From Synergistaceae bacterium (lineage in GTDB: Bacteria > Synergistota > Synergistia > Synergistales > Synergistaceae): a DNA stretch of 8,842 nt. The notes beneath the pieces are model-generated. The model had not been told where the DNA came from. It made no database searches and saw only the letters and a program-made list of their open reading frames with translations. Each line of letters opens with the position of its first letter. Positions within the stretch are counted from its first letter, which is position 1. Positions 1 to 5,321 of the stretch are shown here, one piece after another. A program made the position numbers and the translations under genes. The stretch lies in the NCBI GenBank assembly GCA_031290815.1, contig JAISLO010000062.1, forward strand, positions 1-8,842, written 5' to 3'.

Positions 1-709
1 GCTCGCACGTGCTGACGTCGATCACCCCCGAGTGATTGGCCCTGATCCGGCCTGCGTCCTGAAAGAGCGTTCCCTCGAACCTGCCAACGCCGGCCAGAGG
101 CCTGATCACTCTGGCTATCGTATCCGGGCCGGACTTGCTCCACGCAATGACCCTTCCGGTCTGACGGTTCTCTATCTCCACCATGTAAGGCATATCGTCC
201 TCGAACACTCTGAATATCATGGTCTCGCCAGGCTCGGGGAGCCCATCCGACAGGGTTCGTTCGGCGCCGCCAGACGCCTCTACAAATATCCTCGTACCGA
301 CTGGCGGTGCCCAAGCGCCGAAGAGCCCGGTTCCGGCCACAGAATCCAGAACTACGGCGGCGCCTGCTCCCGCGGCCGGCGCTATTGTCTCCTGAGGGAT
401 AACGCTCATCGTCCTTCCCTGTCCGTTCTCCACGCTGATCAGGATGTGAAGCGCGTTCACAGCGCTTGCAACGACAGAGCTGGGTTCTCCCCACGCGCTG
501 GCAGTGTAGCTCGGCCAACGCGTTTTCTCGGGCAGTTTGACGACCCTGCCCAGATCAAACTCCCGGCCGTCATCGAGCCGCGACAAGACCGAGCCCCCTT
601 CCGCAAATTCGATCCTCACGTCATACAGAAACTTTCCCTCCCCTGCGGAAAGATCTCCGGCGCGGAGGAATATCAAAGCAAAAAACAGCCCTGCTAAAAT
701 CTTTTTCAT
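1..709 (-). CDS. Secreted protein of unknown function, partial (C-terminus outside window)
   Basis: The reading frame starts at an ATG at 709 and stays open for 236 codons to the left edge, so the C-terminus is missing. An AGGAG ribosome site (715-719) lies 5 nt ahead of the ATG, and the ATG overlaps the stop of the upstream protease gene as ATGA. The first residues look like a Sec signal peptide: two lysines at 2-3, a hydrophobic core at about 4-15, and a likely cleavage after LSA at residue 22. The mature part looks beta-rich and globular, with alternating hydrophobic residues and many Gly and Pro, and no membrane segment is visible. I recognise no named domain. A Gly/Ala-rich patch lies at about 111-128 and an Arg/Gly-rich stretch at about 207-233. 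Its function is unknown. Coupling to an intramembrane protease suggests an envelope protein, possibly a substrate or partner of that protease, which is inference only. An opposite-strand frame across the same bases has no signal peptide or family resemblance. Confidence 0.8.
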   Translation of the reverse strand, partial: MKKILAGLFFALIFLRAGDLSAGEGKFLYDVRIEFAEGGSVLSRLDDGREFDLGRVVKLPEKTRWPSYTASAWGEPSSVVASAVNALHILISVENGQGRTMSVIPQETIAPAAGAGAAVVLDSVAGTGLFGAWAPPVGTRIFVEASGGAERTLSDGLPEPGETMIFRVFEDDMPYMVEIENRQTGRVIAWSKSGPDTIARVIRPLAGVGRFEGTLFQDAGRIRANHSGVIDVSTCE

Positions 710-1287
710 ACTAACTCCTGAAACCTCCCGATCACCCACCCGAAGCTGGGCCAGTTCTGCGGAGCGAACCACATTGCCCACACGTTCGCAATGCCGTGAA
801 ACAGAGTAGACGTCGCAATGTTTCCATGCCTCTCCCTTAGAAAGCCCATGACGCACCCCGGAAAGAACACGGCGAACAAGAACAGCGACCGCGTCACGAA
901 TATGTGCGAGAGGGCAAATATGGCGCTGGTAAAAACGATCGAGCGAAACGGCGAAAACCGCCTCCTGAAGAGAGGCTGAATCCAGCCCCTGTAGAAGATC
1001 TCCTCTATTATTGCCGCCGCAATCCCGGCCGAGCCGAGGTTCAAGATGCGGTATACCGTGTTGTCCCTTGGCAGGCTCTCAAAAGGCCAGTTCATGGAGG
1101 CGAGAGTGAGGGGGATCAGCACAAAGCCCGATACCAGCAGACACTCGGCCAAGCCTCTGTGGGTGAAATTCCACGACAACCCGTAGAGCTTGGGGTCCTC
1201 ATTCCTGAAGCGGCACCACTGGAACGGAACGAAGATCAACACCAAGCCGGCGATCGTCGGCACTACATTTTTCAGAACAAATTCCAT
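706..1287 (-). CDS. CPBP-family intramembrane glutamic protease (Rce1/CAAX-like, Abi)
   Basis: This is a 193-aa membrane protein with about five to six hydrophobic segments. All three hallmarks of the CPBP (CAAX protease/bacteriocin-processing, Rce1-like) family are present in order: EExxxR at residues 95-100 (E95, E96, R100), FxxxH at 124-128 (H128), and HxxxN at 164-168 (H164, N168). In the family these residues activate water for peptide cleavage within or next to the membrane, so the protein is probably catalytically competent. The length is at the short end for the family. The start is the first ATG after an in-frame TAA that lies just 3 nt upstream of it. The ribosome site is poor, so translation may depend on the repressor gene 24 nt upstream. 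The gene ends in an ATGA overlap with the secreted-protein gene. Known bacterial members include bacteriocin-immunity proteins and proteases paired with C-terminal sorting signals such as MYXO-CTERM and related tags. No substrate tag is visible here, so the substrate is unknown. Confidence 0.9.
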   Translation of the reverse strand: MEFVLKNVVPTIAGLVLIFVPFQWCRFRNEDPKLYGLSWNFTHRGLAECLLVSGFVLIPLTLASMNWPFESLPRDNTVYRILNLGSAGIAAAIIEEIFYRGWIQPLFRRRFSPFRSIVFTSAIFALSHIFVTRSLFLFAVFFPGCVMGFLRERHGNIATSTLFHGIANVWAMWFAPQNWPSFGWVIGRFQELV

Positions 1288-1311
1288 TTTTTACTGGCTT
1301 GCGACGCGATC

Positions 1312-1731
1312 CTAAAGGTCGCAGCACTCCGCACAAAGACCGTAGATGAACACCTCTACCGCATCTACGGAGGCGATGTCGAAATTTCTGCCGTACCTCA
1401 CGATGGCGTTCACGTCCATGGGAAGATCGAGTATTCTCTTGCACTTCCTGCACATGAAGTGCCCGTGAGGCTGTATGTTCGGATCGAAGTTCACCTTGTT
1501 TTTGTCTATGGTCAGGATTCGGATCATCGATGCCTGAGCCATGAGCTGAGTCGTGCTGTACACTGTAGCGATGGAGAGAGTTGGATGCTCCGGCTTTAAT
1601 TCGATGAAAAGCTGTTCCGCCGACGGATGGTCCGTCCGCCCCTCGAGCGATTTCATAATTGCAATTCTTTGCGACGTCACCTTAGCCCCGGAAATTTGCA
1701 GGTGTTTTATTCCTTCTTCAACAGAAAACAC
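1312..1731 (-). CDS. perR: PerR-type Fur-family transcriptional repressor
   Basis: The protein has 139 residues, the usual Fur/PerR length. The winged helix occupies about residues 1-80, with the recognition helix near 51-64 (SIATVY in place of the usual SxATVY). The regulatory metal ligands match Bacillus subtilis PerR with a constant offset of two: H35, D83, H89, H91 and D102 correspond to H37, D85, H91, H93 and D104. The aspartate at the last position is typical of peroxide-sensing PerR. Two CxxC pairs, C94/C97 and C133/C136, form the structural zinc site, and C137 is an extra cysteine. I chose the GTG start at 1731 because a strong GGGAGG site lies 8 nt upstream and the product then begins where family members do. 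The frame stays open a further 86 codons upstream, but that stretch does not look coding. It is the first gene of an apparent operon with the CPBP protease and the secreted protein. PerR-type oxidation sensing is inferred from the ligands; Fur-, Zur- or Mur-like roles are less likely. Confidence 0.88.
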   Translation of the reverse strand: MFSVEEGIKHLQISGAKVTSQRIAIMKSLEGRTDHPSAEQLFIELKPEHPTLSIATVYSTTQLMAQASMIRILTIDKNKVNFDPNIQPHGHFMCRKCKRILDLPMDVNAIVRYGRNFDIASVDAVEVFIYGLCAECCDL

Positions 1732-1739
1732 AGAAAATT

Positions 1740-1745
1740 CCTCCC
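1740..1745 (-). promoter_or_regulatory. Ribosome binding site that fixes the GTG start of perR
   Basis: The minus strand reads GGGAGG here, 8 nt before the GTG at 1731. No comparable site precedes the upstream ATG codons in the same frame (near 1989 and 1971), so this site decides the start of the repressor. Confidence 0.75.
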
Positions 1746-1778
1746 TACGGCAGAACCTAGAATAAAATGATTTTACCT

Positions 1779-1793
1779 TTATCTTAATTATAT
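1779..1793 (-). promoter_or_regulatory. Candidate PerR box overlapping the perR -10 element
   Basis: The minus strand reads ATATAATTAAGATAA. Against the Bacillus PerR box (TTATAATNATTATAA) it matches 11 of the 14 defined positions, and against the Fur-type 7-1-7 box 9 of 14. It covers the -10 element and the expected start site, where a repressor would block initiation. Because AT-rich promoters resemble this box by chance, the call rests on its position and on the downstream gene being PerR-like. The left half-site overlaps TATAAT itself, so part of the match is not independent evidence. Confidence 0.4.
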
Positions 1794-1816
1794 ATGATGC
1801 CGTTTCAATTTGTAAA
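1787..1816 (-). promoter_or_regulatory. Sigma70-type promoter of the perR operon
   Basis: On the minus strand a -35 element TTTACA (1811-1816) is followed after 18 nt by a perfect -10 element TATAAT (1787-1792). Transcription would start near 1779-1781, giving a leader of about 50 nt before the perR GTG. The region is clearly more AT-rich than the genes around it. This is the best promoter match in the window and fits a transcription unit beginning at perR. Confidence 0.65.
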
Positions 1817-2037
1817 GGGTAACTACTCAGGTTTTGACAAACCAAGAGGAATGGATTGGCCACTTTGTCAGACTTACCCTCAATTCCCGGCTGAAATTGA
1901 CACAACAATTCATCTCGTGCAATCTTAGCGGGACAGGTATACTCGCGAACAACGACAATAAGGAAACGCATGGTATCGTCCTTCAGCAACTTCAGTTATA
2001 GCAACCCTTGTGTGGGCTTATATGCGCTTTTGCGTCG

Positions 2038-4671
2038 TCATGTGTCCGTCATACCTGCGATTATCTCCAGCGCGGCGTCGAATTCGGCCGTCAGTACGTG
2101 GTCGGAGATTTGTTCCAGGGATTCCCTTGCGCGCGCGTCCAGAGGTATTCTATTCAGTTCTCCCAGCAGGCTGTCGATGGCTCGCGCGTTCTCGGCTTTC
2201 AACGCCTCGGCCAGTTTCAGCAGCAACGGATGGTGAGCGCCGTCCTGGGGCGAAGCGCTTTGTTTCAGCGCCCCGCCTGTTTTGTCCTCCGCTTCGGCCT
2301 CCAGCGCCGCGCCGATTCCCTCCGCCAGTTCCGCGAGATGTCCGGTGAAAACAGGCAGCGCGTCCTCGATAAAGGCCATGTCTCCGCTCCTCCCCGCGGC
2401 CTCCAATCGGGCCGCCTCCGCTGAGATCTCCGCCGCCCCTATGCTGGCCAAGGCGCTCTTCAACGCGTGGACCTGAGTGATAAACATTGGCAGACCAGCC
2501 TCATCCGGCGGCGTCTCAAGCAGGGACAGACGCCCAGCGGCGTCCCTTCTGAACGTGGAGAGCACCTGTTTGTAGCCGCGCACGGTCCCGCCGGTCATGG
2601 CGACGCCGCGCTTCACGTCCACGCCCTGAATCACAGGTTCCTGCGGTTGGGAGACCGGCTCGGCTTCCTTTTCCGGCTTCCGCATGTCGTTCGCCCTTAT
2701 CTGTTTTTCCTTGGGGAGCCACTTCCCGATTATCTCGTCCAGTTTGGACACGTCTATGGGCTTGGCGAGAAAGTCGTTGAAGCCCTGGGCCAAAAACATC
2801 TCCCTCATTCCCGATACGGCGTTCGCCGTCAGCGCGACGATTGGAATGGGGTGTCTCCCGCTTGCCTGACCATGTTCCCTCTCCCACTTCCGGATCGCCG
2901 AGACGGCCTCAACGCCGTCCATGCCGGGCATCATGTGATCCATGAGCAAAAGATCGTAACGATTGGCCTTAACCAGCCCGACCGCTTCCTCCCCGGAGAG
3001 AACGGTGTCCATCTCCATTTGATAGGGAGCGAGCAGGCCCGTCACCACCGTTAGGTTCGTCGGCAGATCGTCAACCACCAGAATTTTGGCGTCTTGGGTC
3101 ACAAAGCGGAAACTGAACGAGGAGTCGTTCTGTTTCTGTTCGCTGATCGTGAAGGGAGAGGCGTCGGTGACGGTCTGCGGGATAACCGCCGTGAATACGC
3201 TGCCCTCGCCGTATTTCGATTCAGCCGTAATGTCCCCGCCCATGAGCCGGCAGAGGTTGCGGCTGATGACAAGGCCCAGCCCGGTCCCCTCGACATTTCG
3301 GTTTTTAGCGATGTCGAAGCGGGTGAATTCCTCAAACAGCCCGGAGATGTCCTCAGGCTTTATGCCGATTCCGGTGTCGGCCACCTCGATGACGAGGTTG
3401 ATTCTATCCTCCGAGAGGCTCTCTCCTCGGACGCTGAAGGTGACCGTTCCGGCTGGCGTGTACTTTACAGCGTTGCCCAGCAGGTTGAGAGCGACCTGCC
3501 GCACCCTCGCCTCGTCGCCCAGGACTTTGTTCGGCAGGGAGGGGTCGAACTCGGTGACAAAGCGCAGGTCCTTTTCCCCCAGTCTGGTACGGATGATGAA
3601 GACGCAATCGCCAAGCAGGGAGGACAGGGAATATTCCCGGTCGGTAATATCGAGCTTTCCCGATTCGATTTTCGAGAAATCCAGGATGTCGTTGATGATG
3701 GAGAGCAGGTTCAAACCGGCGTGCTTTATCTCCCGCACATATTTGTCCTTTTGGGGGGCGTTTGCCTCCCGCAGGGCCAGTTCGCTCATGCCGATGATGG
3801 CGTTCATCGGGGTGCGGATTTCGTGGCTGGTGTTCGCTAGAAAGCTGCTCTTCGCTTCCGACGCCGCATCGGCCCGTTTCTTCAGTTCCAGCAGAGCCTG
3901 GTTTTGCTTGTTCGCTTCGTCCAGAAGCAGAGTGTTCGACTGGGCGGCAAGCTCCGCCTTCATCTTTGAGTTCAGTATTTCCCGATTCTGCCTGGTAAGG
4001 GACTTGAAGAGGAAGACGAATACCACCCCTCCGACGGCGATAAACGCCAGGGCGAGTATTATCTGACGCGCCGCCAGTCCGTACATCTGAGCGTACATCG
4101 CGCTGGCGTCGAAATCGCACCCGGCGACGCCCACCATCTCCCCCCTCGAATTGAGAATAGGGGCGAACGAGGAGATTATCCCGTCCCAAGTTCCAGTGTC
4201 GCTGTTGCCGCCGTACTGGGGCGTTTTAGTCTCCCATGTCCGAAAGTAGGAATCCTCGTAACCGCTCACGTCCTCCTCCGCCCCGAGAGGGGAAAAATCA
4301 GGCCCGCCCGGTTCGTCGCTTCCGTCTATGATGAACCGATGTATGGAGCTGGAGGGATCGTCGCGGCCCATAGTATAAAGGTACTTGCACTGGGTCTCAT
4401 CCTTCAGGGCCAGCAGCTTGAGCCTTGCGGCCTCGTAAAAGGGGTCGTTTTCGTCCATGGTTTGGCGGAGCCGCTCGAAGGCGTCCCCGTCCACGAGGGC
4501 CGCGGCCCGTTTGGCGATGGGAATCCCCAGGGTGTCGCACAGTATGTCCGTCACCTTGTTCACCTGCTGGAACGAAGTAAAGACGACGACAGCGAAGATC
4601 GCCGTCACGAACAGGGCGAAAAACAGGACGAAATACAGTTTCAGCCGGTTCGCTTTTTCGACGCCGCGCAT
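2038..4671 (-). CDS. HK-C: membrane hybrid histidine kinase (Cache-like sensor, HisKA, HATPase, REC, HPt)
   Basis: This 877-aa sensor kinase carries a full phosphorelay in one chain. Order: TM1 about 11-33; extracytoplasmic sensor about 34-203, with a Cache-like end (W162, API at 170-172, GVAGCDFD at 181-188); TM2 about 204-222; coiled-coil linker about 223-273; HisKA with phospho-acceptor H283 in SHEIRTP; HATPase_c with N box N396/N400, G1 DTGIGI 432-437 and G2 GTGLGL 462-467; receiver with D534/D535, phospho-acceptor D578, T615 and K637; HPt with H735 in VHALKS; and a helical tail about 815-872. All catalytic residues are intact. Phosphate should pass H283 to D578 to H735 and then to an unseen response regulator. 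The ATG lies 7 nt after the stop of the small V4R-like gene, and its SD-like GGTGA (4679-4683) includes that stop, so the two genes are probably translationally coupled. The ligand is unknown; Cache domains commonly bind small organic molecules. Confidence 0.95.
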   Translation of the reverse strand: MRGVEKANRLKLYFVLFFALFVTAIFAVVVFTSFQQVNKVTDILCDTLGIPIAKRAAALVDGDAFERLRQTMDENDPFYEAARLKLLALKDETQCKYLYTMGRDDPSSSIHRFIIDGSDEPGGPDFSPLGAEEDVSGYEDSYFRTWETKTPQYGGNSDTGTWDGIISSFAPILNSRGEMVGVAGCDFDASAMYAQMYGLAARQIILALAFIAVGGVVFVFLFKSLTRQNREILNSKMKAELAAQSNTLLLDEANKQNQALLELKKRADAASEAKSSFLANTSHEIRTPMNAIIGMSELALREANAPQKDKYVREIKHAGLNLLSIINDILDFSKIESGKLDITDREYSLSSLLGDCVFIIRTRLGEKDLRFVTEFDPSLPNKVLGDEARVRQVALNLLGNAVKYTPAGTVTFSVRGESLSEDRINLVIEVADTGIGIKPEDISGLFEEFTRFDIAKNRNVEGTGLGLVISRNLCRLMGGDITAESKYGEGSVFTAVIPQTVTDASPFTISEQKQNDSSFSFRFVTQDAKILVVDDLPTNLTVVTGLLAPYQMEMDTVLSGEEAVGLVKANRYDLLLMDHMMPGMDGVEAVSAIRKWEREHGQASGRHPIPIVALTANAVSGMREMFLAQGFNDFLAKPIDVSKLDEIIGKWLPKEKQIRANDMRKPEKEAEPVSQPQEPVIQGVDVKRGVAMTGGTVRGYKQVLSTFRRDAAGRLSLLETPPDEAGLPMFITQVHALKSALASIGAAEISAEAARLEAAGRSGDMAFIEDALPVFTGHLAELAEGIGAALEAEAEDKTGGALKQSASPQDGAHHPLLLKLAEALKAENARAIDSLLGELNRIPLDARARESLEQISDHVLTAEFDAALEIIAGMTDT
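2774..2811. repeat. 38-bp exact repeat, copy 1, in the HK-C receiver
   Basis: These 38 bases are identical to 8651-8688 in HK-A and code for the receiver segment around EMFLAQGFND. They reflect paralogy and recent duplication or conversion rather than a mobile element. Such repeats could support recombination within the cluster. Confidence 0.8.
3674..3705. repeat. 32-bp exact repeat, copy 1, in the HK-C HisKA domain
   Basis: These 32 bases are identical to 6925-6956 in HK-B and encode the SIINDILDFSK region of the dimerisation domain. Protein conservation explains part of the identity. Full identity at synonymous positions points to a close paralogous relationship. Confidence 0.75.
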
Positions 4672-4678
4672 AGGCCGC

Positions 4679-5275
4679 TCACCATGAAACCAGATAAGAA
4701 CAGGTCTCCGCGCCGTTCTTCCGGCATGGTTTCGAGTCGTCGTGGATGACTATGGCCTTTGTGTCGAACCTTTGAGCCATTGCGGTGATGATTCCGCGGT
4801 CGAACGCGCAGGGGTAGGGGTTATGGCTCAAGCTGAGGATGAGATTTCTCCCCGGCATTTGTTCGCAGCCGTAATGACCTATCCCTTCGCTCACGGCTCC
4901 GGTTTCCGAGTCATACAGGCAGCCTCTGCCGTTCTTCCGGTGGTTGATGTGGTAGGCTATGTCGATCGCCCGTATGGCGCTGTACATGTCGGTGACTCCG
5001 GACGGAAACTGAGCGTTGGAGGGAATGGCGCGGCCGATTTTGTACAGCACTCCGTCGCCAACCTCAGCGGCGACCGCCGCGAAACCGTCGAGCCAAGCCT
5101 GTTGGGGATACCAGCCGTTCATGTCGAAAAGCCATCTTCCGCCTTTTATCGTTCCTATCCCCACGTTGCTCATGTACTGTTCTCCCAGGGATTTGAAATC
5201 TCCCATCCCGTCCACAAAGGCGTATACGGTCTGCCCGTTTACCTCGATTCCTTCCTCAAAAGCCTTGAATTGCAT
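4679..5275 (-). CDS. Small soluble protein with V4R-like C-terminus, putative ligand sensor
   Basis: The protein has 198 residues from the ATG at 5275. I prefer this start because a GGAG site (5285-5288) lies 9 nt upstream. An ATG at 5284 would add three residues but directly abuts that site. There is no signal peptide or membrane segment, so it should be cytoplasmic. The C-terminal part is cysteine-bearing: C137 in a HYGCEQ segment, C156 in NPYPCAFD, then C184 and C192 in a C-x7-C stretch containing KNGAE just before the end. A late Cys-x(n)-Gly-x(n)-Cys followed by a hydrophobic strand is typical of V4R (4-vinyl-reductase/XylR-N-like) domains, which bind small hydrophobic ligands and often a metal. 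The N-terminal 110 residues are unrecognised. It sits between two hybrid kinases, 37-46 nt after HK-B and 7 nt before HK-C, suggesting it tunes or reports to their relay. Family and function are tentative; the coding call is firm. Confidence 0.8.
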   Translation of the reverse strand: MQFKAFEEGIEVNGQTVYAFVDGMGDFKSLGEQYMSNVGIGTIKGGRWLFDMNGWYPQQAWLDGFAAVAAEVGDGVLYKIGRAIPSNAQFPSGVTDMYSAIRAIDIAYHINHRKNGRGCLYDSETGAVSEGIGHYGCEQMPGRNLILSLSHNPYPCAFDRGIITAMAQRFDTKAIVIHDDSKPCRKNGAETCSYLVSW

Positions 5276-5321
5276 GGCGTTCATCTCCGCTTCGTTTTTG
5301 TTTTTAAATTTGTCAAAATCT

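Larger units (their letters stand above)
1732..2037. other. Intergenic region between HK-C stop and perR start
   Basis: This 306-nt gap contains the perR promoter, candidate operator and ribosome site in its left third (1740-1816). The remainder (about 1817-2037) shows no supported gene. The minus-strand frame of perR happens to stay open across it but has no family resemblance or credible start. I found no strong GC stem followed by a T run after the HK-C stop, so no rho-independent terminator can be called. A short direct repeat, CTTCAG-CAA-CTTCAG, lies at 1981-1995. Confidence 0.6.

Noticed and set aside
32..697. Plus-strand open frame of 221 codons at the left edge
   Set aside because: The minus strand has an open frame with signal peptide, ribosome site and ATGA coupling across the same bases. 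The plus-strand product looks like random Arg/Pro/His-rich sequence.
1834..1839. Plus-strand TTGACA as a promoter -35 element
   Set aside because: No -10 element lies at 16-18 nt on that strand and no plus-strand gene follows.
1732..1989. N-terminal extension of the repressor by 86 codons to an ATG at 1989
   Set aside because: The extension has no resemblance to Fur proteins, crosses a good promoter and lacks a ribosome site. The GTG at 1731 has a strong site and gives the normal family length.
1981..1995. CTTCAG-CAA-CTTCAG direct repeat after HK-C as a regulatory site or attachment site
   Set aside because: It is very short, occurs once, and has no adjacent integrase or tRNA gene. Chance occurrence is likely.
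3086..4066. Long plus-strand open frame of 326 codons opposite HK-C
   Set aside because: It lies antisense to the HisKA/HATPase coding sequence. Its Ser/Arg/Phe-rich product matches no family and has no ribosome site, so it is a by-product of codon bias in the kinase gene. The similar plus-strand frames over HK-B and HK-A were dropped for the same reason.
5311..5318. Minus-strand TTGACA between HK-B and the V4R-like gene as an internal promoter
   Set aside because: The bases 16-18 nt downstream show no -10-like hexamer, so an internal promoter is not supported.
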